Program-made: the position numbers and the translations under genes
Source of the DNA: Rhizobium grahamii
GTDB lineage: Bacteria; Pseudomonadota; Alphaproteobacteria; Rhizobiales; Rhizobiaceae
Length of the DNA stretch: 64,000 bases
Direction of reading: 5' to 3'
Assembly: GCF_009498215.1 (NCBI RefSeq)
Contig: NZ_CP043498.1
Span: forward strand, 3,381,001-3,445,000
Notes under the pieces: generated by a model
Told to the model about the DNA's origin: nothing
Databases searched by the model: none
What the model saw: the letters and a program-made list of their open reading frames with translations, nothing else
In this document: positions 50,985 to 60,657 of the stretch, in pieces
Layout of the letters: each line of letters begins with the position of its first letter
Position numbering within the stretch: position 1 is the first letter of the stretch

Positions 50985-51007
50985 ATCGTCAAGCTCCCTC
51001 AGGGGGC

Positions 51008-51616
51008 TCAGACGAGCGTGCCCTTCGTCGAGGGAACACGGCCCGCCTGTCTCGGATCGATCTCTGTCGCCGTACGCAGCGCGCGGGCAACGGCCTTGAA
51101 GCACGTCTCTGCAATATGGTGGTTGTTGGCACCATAATGGTTGAGAATATGCAAGGTGATGCCGGCGTTCTGGGCAAGCGCCTGGAAGAATTCGCGAACG
51201 AGCTCGGTGTCGAACGTGCCGATCTTCGGCGCGCTGAAGGCGACGTTCCAGACGAGGAACGGACGACCGGAGAGATCGACGGCTGCCTTCGTCATCGTCT
51301 CGTCCATCGCAAGGTCGATCGAGGCATAGCGCGTGATGCCGCGGCGGTCGCCGAGCGCCTTGGCAATCGCCTGGCCGATCGCGATGCCCGTGTCTTCGAC
51401 CGCGTGGTGATCGTCGACGTGCAGATCGCCCTTGGTGTCGATCTCCATGTCGATGAGCGAATGTCGTGACAGTTGGTCGAGCATATGGTCGAAGAAGCCG
51501 ACGCCCGTCGAGATTTTCGACTTTCCGGTACCGTCGAGATTGACGGAAACCGAAACTGAAGTCTCGTTCGTCTTGCGGGACACTGCGCCCGTGCGGCTTG
51601 CTGCGGTCTCGGCCAT
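51008..51616 (-). CDS. hisB: Imidazoleglycerol-phosphate dehydratase
   Basis: HisB removes water from imidazole glycerol phosphate. The 202-residue single-domain protein has the metal-binding [32 protein letters not shown] and the C-terminal [18 protein letters not shown]. It lacks the phosphatase domain of the E. coli bifunctional protein. It is the first gene of the leftward his run and is divergent from hslV, with 179 bases between them that should hold both promoters. Confidence 0.98.
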   Translation of the reverse strand: MAETAASRTGAVSRKTNETSVSVSVNLDGTGKSKISTGVGFFDHMLDQLSRHSLIDMEIDTKGDLHVDDHHAVEDTGIAIGQAIAKALGDRRGITRYASIDLAMDETMTKAAVDLSGRPFLVWNVAFSAPKIGTFDTELVREFFQALAQNAGITLHILNHYGANNHHIAETCFKAVARALRTATEIDPRQAGRVPSTKGTLV

Positions 51617-51795
51617 ATGGCTGCTCCATCAGGAAATACGCGGGTTCCTTATCAGGCAAGCCGTGAAATATCCAGAACCGCAGCGGCAGAAAAAGACGCC
51701 ATTTGCAATCGCCATTCACGCACTTACATAGGGCTCGACAGGGTCGGCGTTCGGCCCGGCGCAACAAGCCCGGCAGACGGGCAAAGGTATAGCAG

Positions 51796-52320
51796 ATGAC
51801 AACGATTGTTACAGTTCGAAAGGGCGGCAAGGTCATCATGGCCGGCGACGGTCAGGTGAGCCTCGGCCAGACCGTGATGAAAGGCAACGCCCGCAAGGTG
51901 CGGCGCATCGGCAAGGGCGAGGTTATCGCCGGTTTCGCAGGCGCCACCGCGGATGCCTTCACGCTTCTCGAACGTCTCGAAAAGAAGCTCGAACAATATC
52001 CGGGCCAGCTGATGCGCGCTGCCGTCGAGCTTGCCAAGGATTGGCGCACGGACAAGTATCTTCGCAACCTCGAAGCCATGATGCTCGTCGCCGACAAGCA
52101 GGTGACGCTTGCGATAACGGGCAATGGTGATGTTCTCGAGCCCGAACACGGCGCCATGGCGATCGGCTCTGGCGGCAATTTTGCGCTCGCTGCGGCCCGC
52201 GCCTTGATGGATACCGACAAGTCGGCCGAGGAGATCGCGCGTCGAGCGCTCGATATTGCCGCTGATATCTGCGTCTACACCAACCACAATCTCGTGGTCG
52301 AAACGCTGGATGCGGAATAA
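51796..52320 (+). CDS. hslV: ATP-dependent protease peptidase subunit HslV
   Basis: HslV is the proteolytic chamber of the HslUV heat-shock protease. The 174-residue protein begins [24 protein letters not shown], so Thr2, exposed after Met removal, is the nucleophile. [10 protein letters not shown] and [16 protein letters not shown] are conserved. An in-frame TAG two codons before the ATG rules out a longer start, unlike some relatives with a short leader. hslU follows. Confidence 0.98.
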   Translation: MTTIVTVRKGGKVIMAGDGQVSLGQTVMKGNARKVRRIGKGEVIAGFAGATADAFTLLERLEKKLEQYPGQLMRAAVELAKDWRTDKYLRNLEAMMLVADKQVTLAITGNGDVLEPEHGAMAIGSGGNFALAAARALMDTDKSAEEIARRALDIAADICVYTNHNLVVETLDAE

Positions 52321-52395
52321 CGTCAATCTTTGAACATGGGTCCCGTGGGCCGGGCCGAGAACGGCCGGCCGCAACGGGAAAGCCAAGAGGATATC

Positions 52396-53703
52396 ATGAC
52401 CAATTTTTCACCCCGGGAAATCGTCTCCGAGTTGGACCGTCACATCATCGGCCAGCATGACGCCAAGCGCGCCGTCGCGATCGCGCTGCGCAACCGCTGG
52501 CGCCGCCAGCAGCTCGATGAGAGCCTGCGCGACGAAGTGATGCCCAAGAACATCCTGATGATCGGCCCGACCGGCGTCGGCAAGACGGAAATCTCCCGTC
52601 GCCTCGCCAAGCTCGCAGGCGCCCCTTTCATCAAGGTTGAAGCCACGAAGTTCACCGAAGTCGGCTATGTCGGCCGTGATGTCGAGCAGATCATCCGTGA
52701 CCTCGTCGAGGTTGGCATTGGTCTCGCTCGCGAAAAGAAGCGGAGCGAAGTCCAGGCCAAGGCGCACATGAGTGCGGAGGAACGCGTTCTCGACGCGCTC
52801 GTCGGTGCCACGTCGTCGCCGGCAACCCGCGACAGCTTCCGCAAGAAGCTGCGCAGTGGCGAGCTTGATGACAAGGAAATCGATATCGAGATCGCCGATA
52901 CCGCCACAGGCATGGGCGGTTTCGATATTCCCGGCATGCAGGGCGGCAATATCGGCGTGCTCAATCTCTCCGAAATGTTCGGCAAGGCGATGGGCGGCCG
53001 CACCAAGAAGGTCCGCACGACGGTCAAGGCGTCTTATACGGACCTGATCCGCGACGAATCCGACAAGCTGATCGACAACGAAGTCATTCAGCGTGAGGCG
53101 ATCCGGGCTGTCGAGAATGACGGCATCGTCTTCCTCGACGAGATCGACAAGATCGCCGCTCGCGATGGTGGCATGGGCGCCGGCGTTTCGCGCGAAGGCG
53201 TGCAGCGCGACCTGCTTCCGCTGGTCGAAGGCACGACGGTGTCGACGAAGTACGGCCCGGTGAAGACGGATCATGTGCTTTTCATTGCGTCCGGTGCTTT
53301 CCATGTCTCCAAGCCGTCCGATCTGCTGCCGGAACTCCAGGGCCGTTTGCCGATCCGTGTCGAGCTGCGTCCGCTCACCAAGGAAGATTTCCGCCGTATC
53401 CTGACGGAAACCGAGGCGAGCCTTATCAGGCAATACAAGGCACTGATGGAGACGGAAGGCCTCGGCCTCGAATTCACCGACGACGGTATCGATGCTCTGG
53501 CGGATGTCGCCGTGCACCTGAACTCCTCGGTCGAGAACATCGGCGCCCGACGCCTGCAGACCGTGATGGAGCGTGTGCTGGACGAAATCTCGTTCAACGC
53601 GCCGGATCGTGGCGGCTCAAGCGTCACAATCGACGCCGAATACGTGCGCAAGCATGTCGGCGATCTGGCGCAAAACACCGATCTGTCACGTTTCATCCTG
53701 TGA
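52396..53703 (+). CDS. hslU: HslUV protease ATPase subunit HslU
   Basis: HslU unfolds substrates and feeds them to HslV. The 435-residue AAA+ protein has Walker A GPTGVGKT at 57-64, the pore motif [19 protein letters not shown], Walker [17 protein letters not shown], and the C-terminal NTDLSRFIL that inserts into HslV. The ATG at 52396 ([10 protein letters not shown]) has AAGAGG upstream; an earlier in-frame start at 52330 would add 22 unrelated residues. It lies 75 bases after hslV. Confidence 0.98.
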   Translation: MTNFSPREIVSELDRHIIGQHDAKRAVAIALRNRWRRQQLDESLRDEVMPKNILMIGPTGVGKTEISRRLAKLAGAPFIKVEATKFTEVGYVGRDVEQIIRDLVEVGIGLAREKKRSEVQAKAHMSAEERVLDALVGATSSPATRDSFRKKLRSGELDDKEIDIEIADTATGMGGFDIPGMQGGNIGVLNLSEMFGKAMGGRTKKVRTTVKASYTDLIRDESDKLIDNEVIQREAIRAVENDGIVFLDEIDKIAARDGGMGAGVSREGVQRDLLPLVEGTTVSTKYGPVKTDHVLFIASGAFHVSKPSDLLPELQGRLPIRVELRPLTKEDFRRILTETEASLIRQYKALMETEGLGLEFTDDGIDALADVAVHLNSSVENIGARRLQTVMERVLDEISFNAPDRGGSSVTIDAEYVRKHVGDLAQNTDLSRFIL

Positions 53704-53769
53704 TGAACAAGCATCGGGGCGCGTCTTACTGATGTGATCCCGCGATTTTGACAGCTTCAACTCTCGACA

Positions 53770-53806
53770 GCGGGCCTTTTACTTTTTAGTGAAGGGCCCG
53801 TTTTGT
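53770..53806 (+). terminator. Probable terminator after hslU
   Basis: CGGGCCTTTTAC and GTGAAGGGCCCG form an imperfect stem around TTTTTA, followed by TTTTGTT. It lies about 70 bases after hslU. Confidence 0.7.
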
Positions 53807-53876
53807 TGTCAGCGCCAGCATTATTCGGCCAAGATTGTGGTCCAGTCAGCGCGCTTCGCGACATTGCCATGAAACG

Positions 53877-54839
53877 ATGGGAACGCTGATCGTGCGACGT
53901 TTTCTGACAAGCCTCTTGATTGCCGCTGCCGTGCTGACGTCGGTACCCGCCTTCGCCATGCAGGTGGTGCCGCCAGGCAACCGTCACGCGGAGCAGCCGG
54001 ATATTCCGGGCGCCTCGGTTCGCCGCACCAAGGGCACGAAGAGCACGTTCGATCGCAAGTACGACAAGGTGCATGACCTCCTGGCGTCGGATCACGAGCT
54101 GATGGCCAAGATCAGGAAGGTTTCGGCCGCTTACGGCATCGATCCGATCCATGTAATCGGCGCAATCGTCGGCGAGCATACCTACAATGTCGATGCTTAT
54201 GACCGCCTGCAGTCCTACTATGTTAAGGCGGCATCCTATGCTGGCGAGAGCTTCCGCTTCGCCTACAGCGGCGAAGACGTGGATGATTTCATCAAGCGGC
54301 CACAGTTTGCGGAATGCAACGGCAAGAGCGACTCCTATACATTGTGGAGCTGCCGCGAGGACGTCTGGGAAAGTGATTTCCGCGGCAAGACTGTTGACGG
54401 CAAGAGCTACCCGAACAATCGCTTCAGTGCGGTTTTCTTCCAGCCCTTCTACGCCGGCCAGACCTTCGGGCTCGGTCAGATCAACCCTCTGACGGCCCTG
54501 ATGCTGACTGATCTGGTATCCAAGGTTTCGGGCTACGAGAAGCTGAACGAGAAGGACGCCGGCTCCGTCTACAAGGCGATCATGCAGCCGGATATCTCGC
54601 TCGCCTTTGTCGCCGCCTCCATCCGCCGGTCGATCGACGATTACAAGCAGATCGCCGGCATGGATATCTCCAAGAACCCCGGATTGACGGCGACGCTCTA
54701 CAATGTTGGCAACTCGCGACAGCGTGCCGCGGCCCTTGCCGCGAAGAACCGCGCTTCCGGGGAAACCGTCTGGCCGGAAGAAAACTATTACGGCTGGCTG
54801 GTCAACGACAAGCTGGACGAGTTGGAGCGCTTGCCCTAG
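53877..54839 (+). CDS. DUF1402 family exported protein
   Basis: The 320-residue protein has an N-terminal signal peptide (about 1-27: positive MGTLIVRR, then FLTSLLIAAAVLTSVPAFA, likely cleaved after AFA), so it should be periplasmic. The mature part includes IHVIGAIVGEHTYNVDAYDRLQSYYVKA and FGLGQINPLTALMLTDLV. A GxGQI(N)-type segment after a catalytic-looking Glu resembles lysozyme-like transglycosylases, but this is only a suggestion. DUF1402 has no established function as far as I know. I chose the ATG at 53877; the frame is open 14 codons upstream. Confidence 0.82.
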   Translation: MGTLIVRRFLTSLLIAAAVLTSVPAFAMQVVPPGNRHAEQPDIPGASVRRTKGTKSTFDRKYDKVHDLLASDHELMAKIRKVSAAYGIDPIHVIGAIVGEHTYNVDAYDRLQSYYVKAASYAGESFRFAYSGEDVDDFIKRPQFAECNGKSDSYTLWSCREDVWESDFRGKTVDGKSYPNNRFSAVFFQPFYAGQTFGLGQINPLTALMLTDLVSKVSGYEKLNEKDAGSVYKAIMQPDISLAFVAASIRRSIDDYKQIAGMDISKNPGLTATLYNVGNSRQRAAALAAKNRASGETVWPEENYYGWLVNDKLDELERLP

Positions 54840-54890
54840 CTTTCGCCTTGCCGGGAGGGCTTATTTCTCCTGTGAAAAGGCTGAGTTCTG

Positions 54891-56294
54891 ATGGACATGC
54901 GTCCAGATCCTTTCGTACCGCCCGCACCCGTGCCCCGCACGGTGCCGCCCAGCCGGCTCGAGATCATTCGCACCATTCTGCGCAACCCGCTCGAGCTCTG
55001 GGGCGAGCCGTCCTATACGTTGCCGTGGATTCAGACGCGCTTCTTTCGCGAAAGAACGCTGATCGTCAATGATCCCGGCTTGATCCGTCACGTACTGGTC
55101 GACAATGCCGCCAACTACCGGATGTCGGATATTCGCCAGCTCATCTTGCGCCCGATCCTTCGCGACGGGCTGCTGACGGCGGAAGGAGATGTGTGGAAAC
55201 GCTCCCGCAAGGCCGTAGCGCCGGTTTTCACGCCGCGCCACGCGAACGGCTTTGCCGGGCAAATGCTCCGGCAGTCTCAGGACTATGCGCGCAAGTACGA
55301 AGCTGATGGCAGCGACGGCAAAGTCTTCGAGATTGCTGCTGACATGACGGAACTGACCTTCGCCATGCTCGCCGACACGCTCTTCTCCGGCGAGATCGTC
55401 ACCTCCTCCGACAGCTTTGCCGACGACGTTAATGCGCTTCTGCACAGGATGGGGCGCGTCGACCCGATGGACCTCTTGCGCGCGCCATCATGGATTCCGC
55501 GCGTCACGCGCATCGGCGGGCAGAAGGTGCTCGACAAGTTCCGCAACATTGTCCGGGAGACCATGGACGCCCGCCTTGCACGCATGCGCGCCGATCGCGC
55601 TACCGCTCCCGAAGATTTCCTGACCCTCCTTCTGGAACAGGCCGAGAGCGGAGGGCTGACGAACGACGAGATCGAAGACAATATTCTGACCTTCATCGGC
55701 GCCGGCCACGAGACGACGGCGCGGGCTCTCGCCTGGACGCTTTATTGCGTCGCGAACACGCCTGCTATCCGCGAGGCGATGGAGGAGGAGATCGACCGTG
55801 TCCTGGCTCAGGAGGTTGAGCCAGTGAAGTGGCTCGACCTGATGCCCTACACGCGCGCCGCTTTCGAAGAGGCGCTTCGGCTCTATCCACCGGCACCGTC
55901 GATCAACCGCGCCGCCATCGCCGCCGATCGCTGGACCAACGCCAAAGGCGAGACGGTGGAAATTGAGGCCGGCGTCACTGTCCTTATCATGCCATGGACG
56001 CTGCATCGCCACGAACTCTATTGGGACAAGCCGCGCGCATACATGCCGGAGCGGTTCCTGCCGGAAAATCGCGGCAACATCGGCCGTTTCCAGTTCCTGC
56101 CGTTCGGTGCCGGCCCGCGCGTCTGCATCGGCGCGACCTTCGCGCTACAGGAGGCCGTTATCGCTCTCGCCGTCCTGATGCACCGTTTCCGCTTCGACAT
56201 GACCGACCAGACCAATCCCTGGCCGGTGCAGAAACTGACGACGCAGCCGCAAAACGGCCTGCCAATGCGCGTCACGCCGAGATGTGTTCCTTAA
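54891..56294 (+). CDS. Cytochrome P450
   Basis: The 467-residue protein has all P450 hallmarks: the I-helix FIGAGHETTARAL (about 270-283), the ExxR helix in EEALRLYPPAPS, the PERF region MPERFLPEN, and the heme loop FLPFGAGPRVCIGA with the iron ligand Cys412. The length and wording resemble the CYP4-like/CYP102-like fatty-acid hydroxylase group rather than small camphor-type enzymes. No ferredoxin or reductase gene is nearby, so its electron partner is unknown. It stands between DUF1402 and glcB. Confidence 0.92.
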   Translation: MDMRPDPFVPPAPVPRTVPPSRLEIIRTILRNPLELWGEPSYTLPWIQTRFFRERTLIVNDPGLIRHVLVDNAANYRMSDIRQLILRPILRDGLLTAEGDVWKRSRKAVAPVFTPRHANGFAGQMLRQSQDYARKYEADGSDGKVFEIAADMTELTFAMLADTLFSGEIVTSSDSFADDVNALLHRMGRVDPMDLLRAPSWIPRVTRIGGQKVLDKFRNIVRETMDARLARMRADRATAPEDFLTLLLEQAESGGLTNDEIEDNILTFIGAGHETTARALAWTLYCVANTPAIREAMEEEIDRVLAQEVEPVKWLDLMPYTRAAFEEALRLYPPAPSINRAAIAADRWTNAKGETVEIEAGVTVLIMPWTLHRHELYWDKPRAYMPERFLPENRGNIGRFQFLPFGAGPRVCIGATFALQEAVIALAVLMHRFRFDMTDQTNPWPVQKLTTQPQNGLPMRVTPRCVP

Positions 56295-56394
56295 TGGACA
56301 TAAATCTTTAGAACTATTGCTTAATTGACTATGAATGAAAGCCGGGCAAAGTGGCAGCATGTGAAAAGCCCGCGTGGGTCTGAGGAGATATGGA

Positions 56395-58566
56395 ATGAGC
56401 CGCATCGATAAAAACGGTCTTGCTGTTGAAGCCGTCCTTCACGATTTTCTGGTTAAGGAAGCGCTGCCCGGCTTGAAGATCGATGCCGAAAAGTTCTTTG
56501 CCGATTTCTCGGCCATCGTCCACGATCTGGCGCCGCGCAATCGCGAGTTGCTCGCAAAGCGCGATGCACTCCAGCTTCGCATCGACGACTGGTACCGCCA
56601 GCATGGTGCACCGACCGATATGGAAGCCTATCAGGCGTTTCTGCGCGACATCGGCTATATCCTGCCGGAAGGTTCGGATTTCCAGGTCACGACGACGAAC
56701 GTCGATCCTGAGATCGCCTCGATCGCCGGCCCTCAGCTTGTCGTTCCCGTCATGAATGCGCGCTACGCGCTGAACGCCGCCAACGCCCGCTGGGGCTCGC
56801 TCTATGACGCGCTCTACGGCACGGATGCGATTCCCGAGACCGACGGCGCCGAGAAGGGCAAGGGTTACAATTCGAAGCGCGGCGAAAAGGTCATTGCCTG
56901 GGCTCGCGATTTCCTGGACACGGCGGCGCCGCTTGACGGCTGGAGCTGGAAGGACGTCGCGGCGTTTGCGGTTCAGGACGGTACGCTTGCCGTCACCTCG
57001 ACCGATGGTGAGCGGGTTTCGCTAGCTGATCCCGCGCACTTTGCCGGCTATCAGGGCAACGCTTCCGCACCGACGCACATCCTGTTGAAGAACAACGGCA
57101 TCCACGTCGACATTGTCATCGATGCCTCGACTGCGATTGGCAAGAGCGACCCGGCCCACATTTCCGACGTCTGGCTGGAATCGGCCATCACGACGATCAT
57201 GGATTGCGAAGACTCGATCGCTGCGGTCGATGCCGAGGACAAGGTCGTCGTCTATCGCAATTGGCTCGGCCTCATGAAGGGCGACCTCCAGGAGGAAGTC
57301 TCGAAGGGCGGCTCGAGTTTCATTCGCAAACTCAATCCCGATCTTCAGTACAACGATGCATCGGGTGCGTCGTTTGAAGTGCATCGCCGCTCGCTTATGC
57401 TGGTTCGCAACGTCGGCCACCTGATGACGAATCCGGCTATCCTTGATCGCGACGGCAATGAAGTGCCTGAAGGGATCATGGACGCGATGATCACTGGGAT
57501 GATCGCACTCTACGACGTCGGCCCGAATGGCCGCCGCAAGAATTCCCGCACCGGTTCGGTCTATGTGGTCAAGCCGAAGATGCACGGTCCCGAGGAAGTG
57601 GCATTCGCCGCCGAGATCTTCTCGCGCGTTGAAGATGCCCTCGGCATGGCGCGCAACACGATCAAGATGGGCATCATGGACGAGGAACGGCGCACGACCG
57701 TTAACCTCAAGGAATGCATCCGCGGCGCCCGCGAACGCGTCGTCTTCATCAACACCGGCTTCCTGGACCGCACCGGCGACGAGATCCATACTTCGATGGA
57801 AGCCGGGCCGATGATTCGCAAGGGCGACATGAAGCAGGCTGCCTGGATCGCAGCCTACGAGAACTGGAACGTCGATATCGGTCTCGAATGCGGCCTTTCC
57901 GGTCATGCGCAGATCGGCAAAGGCATGTGGGCAATGCCGGATCTGATGGCGGCAATGCTGGAACAGAAGATCGCCCACCCGAAGGCCGGCGCCAATACCG
58001 CCTGGGTTCCGTCGCCGACCGCCGCTACGCTTCACGCCACCCATTATCACCGCGTCAATGTCGCCCGCGTCCAGCAGGGCCTGAAGGATCGCGCCCGCGC
58101 CAAGCTCTCCGACATCCTTTCGGTGCCGGTCGCAATACGGCCGAATTGGACGCCGGAGGAAATCCAGCGCGAACTCGACAACAATGCCCAGGGCATTCTG
58201 GGCTACGTCGTTCGTTGGGTCGACCACGGCGTTGGTTGCTCCAAGGTTCCTGACATCAACAATGTCGGCCTGATGGAGGATCGTGCGACGTTGCGCATCT
58301 CCGCCCAGCATATGGCCAACTGGCTGCATCACAAAGTGACAAGCGAAGAGCAGGTCGTCGAGACAATGAAGCGTATGGCCGCGATCGTCGACCAGCAGAA
58401 TGCATCCGACCCAGCCTACGCGCCGATGGCGGCCGACTTCAACGGTTCGATCGCTTTCCAGGCGGCGCTCGATCTTGTCTTGAAGGGCAGGGCGCAGCCG
58501 AACGGCTATACGGAGCCGGTCCTGCATCGCCGTCGTCTGGAACTAAAGGCCAAAGCATCGGCGTGA
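56395..58566 (+). CDS. glcB: Malate synthase G
   Basis: Malate synthase G joins glyoxylate and acetyl-CoA to malate, in the glyoxylate shunt or glycolate use. The 723-residue length is typical of isoform G. Motifs include FMVK-type regions near [62 protein letters not shown] and [22 protein letters not shown]. The ATG at 56395 ([12 protein letters not shown]) has GGAGATATGGA upstream; an in-frame start at 56374 is less likely. A strong terminator follows. Confidence 0.97.
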   Translation: MSRIDKNGLAVEAVLHDFLVKEALPGLKIDAEKFFADFSAIVHDLAPRNRELLAKRDALQLRIDDWYRQHGAPTDMEAYQAFLRDIGYILPEGSDFQVTTTNVDPEIASIAGPQLVVPVMNARYALNAANARWGSLYDALYGTDAIPETDGAEKGKGYNSKRGEKVIAWARDFLDTAAPLDGWSWKDVAAFAVQDGTLAVTSTDGERVSLADPAHFAGYQGNASAPTHILLKNNGIHVDIVIDASTAIGKSDPAHISDVWLESAITTIMDCEDSIAAVDAEDKVVVYRNWLGLMKGDLQEEVSKGGSSFIRKLNPDLQYNDASGASFEVHRRSLMLVRNVGHLMTNPAILDRDGNEVPEGIMDAMITGMIALYDVGPNGRRKNSRTGSVYVVKPKMHGPEEVAFAAEIFSRVEDALGMARNTIKMGIMDEERRTTVNLKECIRGARERVVFINTGFLDRTGDEIHTSMEAGPMIRKGDMKQAAWIAAYENWNVDIGLECGLSGHAQIGKGMWAMPDLMAAMLEQKIAHPKAGANTAWVPSPTAATLHATHYHRVNVARVQQGLKDRARAKLSDILSVPVAIRPNWTPEEIQRELDNNAQGILGYVVRWVDHGVGCSKVPDINNVGLMEDRATLRISAQHMANWLHHKVTSEEQVVETMKRMAAIVDQQNASDPAYAPMAADFNGSIAFQAALDLVLKGRAQPNGYTEPVLHRRRLELKAKASA

Positions 58567-58584
58567 TTGCCGAACACGCAAAAG

Positions 58585-58624
58585 AAAAGGCCGCCGGGAC
58601 GAAAGCTCCGGCGGCCTTTTTTAT
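58585..58624. terminator. Strong bidirectional terminator between glcB and the L,D-transpeptidase gene
   Basis: AAAAGGCCGCCGG and CCGGCGGCCTTTT form a 13-pair stem around GACGAAAGCT, with an A-run before and a T-run after. It lies between converging genes and can work both ways. Confidence 0.92.
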
Positions 58625-58643
58625 AACGAATTTGGCGTCCAGC

Positions 58644-59336
58644 TTACTGGATAACGACGACCTTGGACGTGTTCTTGCCCGGGCGAACGCGGTTGTAGAG
58701 GTCGATGACGTCCTGGTTCATAAGGCGAATGCAGCCCGAGGAAGCGGCCGTGCCGATCGAAGCCCATTCCGGCGTGCCGTGCAGGCGGAACAGGGTGTCC
58801 TTGCCTTCTTCGTTGAAGAGGTACATGGCGCGCGCGCCGAGCGGGTTGGTCAGACCGGGGCCCATGCCTTCTTCGACGTACTTGGCAACTTCAGGCTTGC
58901 GCTCTGCCATTTCCTTCGGCGGGTGCCAGGTCGGCCATTCCTGCTTCCAGGCAACGTAGGCCGTACCGGCCCAGGCGAAGCCCTGCTTGCCGACGCCGAT
59001 GCCGTAGCGCATCGCCTTGCCGCCTGGCAGGATGTAGTAAAGGAAACGCTCGCGCGTGTTGACGATGATCGTCCCCGGGCGTTCCGTGGTTTCGTAGGAG
59101 ACAACCTGCCGGCGGAACTGCGGCTTGACCTTCTGGATCGGGATCGCCGGAAGCGAGTAGCCCGCATCCGTCGTGACACCGTAGGCATCATCGAAGATCT
59201 GCGCCGTCTGAACGGTCGGTCCTGCGGCGACAGCATCCTTGTTTTCGACGGAGGCGCTTTCGGAAGTCGTGGAGCAACCGGCCAGAGCGAGCGTCGCCAT
59301 CAGGCCGAATACAGGAAGTGCATTGCGGATGCGCAT
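58644..59336 (-). CDS. L,D-transpeptidase (YkuD domain) lipoprotein
   Basis: These enzymes make 3-3 cross-links in peptidoglycan or attach proteins to it. The 230-residue protein has a lipoprotein signal (LALAGC, Cys21), a linker, and a YkuD domain (about 90-230) with the active site LHGTPEWASIG (His186) and SSGCIRLMNQD (nucleophile Cys202). It should be anchored on the outer face of the inner membrane or in the outer membrane. It stands alone, facing glcB. The 181-base upstream gap to mmcB includes a TTTA-N7-TTAA sequence at 59397-59411 that only partly matches a CtrA box. Confidence 0.93.
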   Translation of the reverse strand: MRIRNALPVFGLMATLALAGCSTTSESASVENKDAVAAGPTVQTAQIFDDAYGVTTDAGYSLPAIPIQKVKPQFRRQVVSYETTERPGTIIVNTRERFLYYILPGGKAMRYGIGVGKQGFAWAGTAYVAWKQEWPTWHPPKEMAERKPEVAKYVEEGMGPGLTNPLGARAMYLFNEEGKDTLFRLHGTPEWASIGTAASSGCIRLMNQDVIDLYNRVRPGKNTSKVVVIQ

Positions 59337-59517
59337 GGATGTCTCTTAGTAATGGGGCAAGGGAGGATCGTTCTTCTGAACCATCTTTGATTATGGTTTA
59401 TTTTCGATTAACTTTGCCTTTGCAAGCTGTTGCAGTGCGGCAGAGCGAATACGCAACGGCAAACTAGAACCGCATGGTTTTTTTGCAACAACAGCCGCTA
59501 TCTCCCCACGGTTATCC

Positions 59518-60012
59518 ATGACGATTTTGAGTGTTTACAATAACAATCCGTTAATCGACGGCCGGCAATCGGACAGGGCCATGCTGGTGCGTCGTGGAAC
59601 GCAGATTCTACTTCATGAAATGCGTCATGCTGTTCTTCCCGAACTGCCGCTCGCCAGCGGCCGGCGTGCCGATCTGATCACCCTTTCCGAGAAAGGCGAG
59701 ATCTGGATCATCGAGATCAAGACGTCGATCGAAGATTTCCGCGTCGACCGCAAGTGGCCCGAGTATAGGCAGCACTGCGACCGGCTTTTCTTCGCCACCC
59801 ACAAGGATGTGCCGCTGGATATCTTCCCTGAGGAGTGCGGTCTCTTCCTCTCAGATGGCTACGGCGCACATATGCTGCGCGAGGCGCCCGAGCACCGGCT
59901 GCCCCCCGCGACGCGAAAAGCGGTAACGCTGAGCTTCTCGCGCGCAGCCGCCCAGCGCCTGCTCATGGCCGAATGGGCCAATGGCAAGCCTTTCGACGTC
60001 GACGAGATCTGA
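59518..60012 (+). CDS. mmcB: MmcB family DNA repair protein (DUF394)
   Basis: MmcB is an SOS- or stress-linked DNA repair protein first described in Caulobacter. The 164-residue protein resembles PD-(D/E)XK nucleases: GRRADLITLSEKGEIWIIEIKTSIEDFRVDRKW (about 54-86), with Asp, Glu and Lys in nuclease-like spacing, then YRQHCDRLFFATH. The start at 59518 (MTILSVYNNN) lacks a clear ribosome site; ATG at 59581 is another choice but would remove conserved-looking residues. It converges on actR. Confidence 0.88.
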   Translation: MTILSVYNNNPLIDGRQSDRAMLVRRGTQILLHEMRHAVLPELPLASGRRADLITLSEKGEIWIIEIKTSIEDFRVDRKWPEYRQHCDRLFFATHKDVPLDIFPEECGLFLSDGYGAHMLREAPEHRLPPATRKAVTLSFSRAAAQRLLMAEWANGKPFDVDEI

Positions 60013-60021
60013 CAGTGCTGG

Positions 60022-60600
60022 TTATTTCGGCGCGCGTTTGGCAAGGATTCGCTGAAGCGTGCGTCGATGCATGTTCAGCCGCCGTGCGGTTTCGGAAACA
60101 TTGCGCTCGCACATTTCATAAACCCGCTGGATATGTTCCCAACGAACGCGATCGGCCGACATCGGGTTCTCAGGCAGCTCAGCCTTCTCGCCGGCGCGCT
60201 GCGTCAATGCCGCGTAGACATCATCAGCATCCGCCGGCTTGGCCAGATAGTCCACCGCGCCGAGTTTGACCGCTGTTACGGCCGTCGCGATATTACCGTA
60301 ACCGGTCAGGACGATGATTCGAGTGTCGTCACGGCGCTGCCGGATAGCCTCGATGACATCGAGGCCGTTGCCGTCGCCAAGCCGCAAATCGACGACGGCA
60401 TATTTCGGCGGATGACTCTTCGATTTGGCGACGCCTTCCGAAACGGATTCCGCGGTCTCCACCCGAAAGCCACGCGCTTCCATGGCGCGTGCGAGCCGGC
60501 GAAGGAACGGGCCGTCGTCGTCCACGATCAACAGGCTGGCATCGGGACCGATGTGATCCTCGTTTGCAGTGGAAGTATCGTGGTCCGGTTCGCTCATCAT
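60022..60600 (-). CDS. actR: Response regulator ActR (RegA/PrrA family)
   Basis: ActR (RegA) is the DNA-binding partner of ActS (RegB) and controls redox-dependent genes such as those for CO2 fixation, nitrogen metabolism and acid tolerance. The 192-residue protein has a receiver domain with Asp71 in VVDLRLGDGNG and Lys in YLAKPAD, then a C-terminal Fis-type HTH: VSETARRLNMHRRTLQRILAKRAPK, which is nearly invariant in this family. ATG at 60600 or the next codon may start it. actS lies 57 bases upstream in the same direction. Confidence 0.95.
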   Translation of the reverse strand: MMSEPDHDTSTANEDHIGPDASLLIVDDDGPFLRRLARAMEARGFRVETAESVSEGVAKSKSHPPKYAVVDLRLGDGNGLDVIEAIRQRRDDTRIIVLTGYGNIATAVTAVKLGAVDYLAKPADADDVYAALTQRAGEKAELPENPMSADRVRWEHIQRVYEMCERNVSETARRLNMHRRTLQRILAKRAPK

Positions 60601-60657
60601 CTCAACCCTAATGCTGCCCGCCTTATTATGTCGCAGTCTTTAAGTAGGCCGATACAG

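Noticed and set aside
57022..58527. 501-codon open frame on the minus strand across glcB
   Set aside because: Shadow of malate synthase; no family motif.
59397..59411. TTTA-N7-TTAA as a CtrA box before the L,D-transpeptidase gene
   Set aside because: One mismatch in an eight-base motif is expected by chance; noted only in passing.
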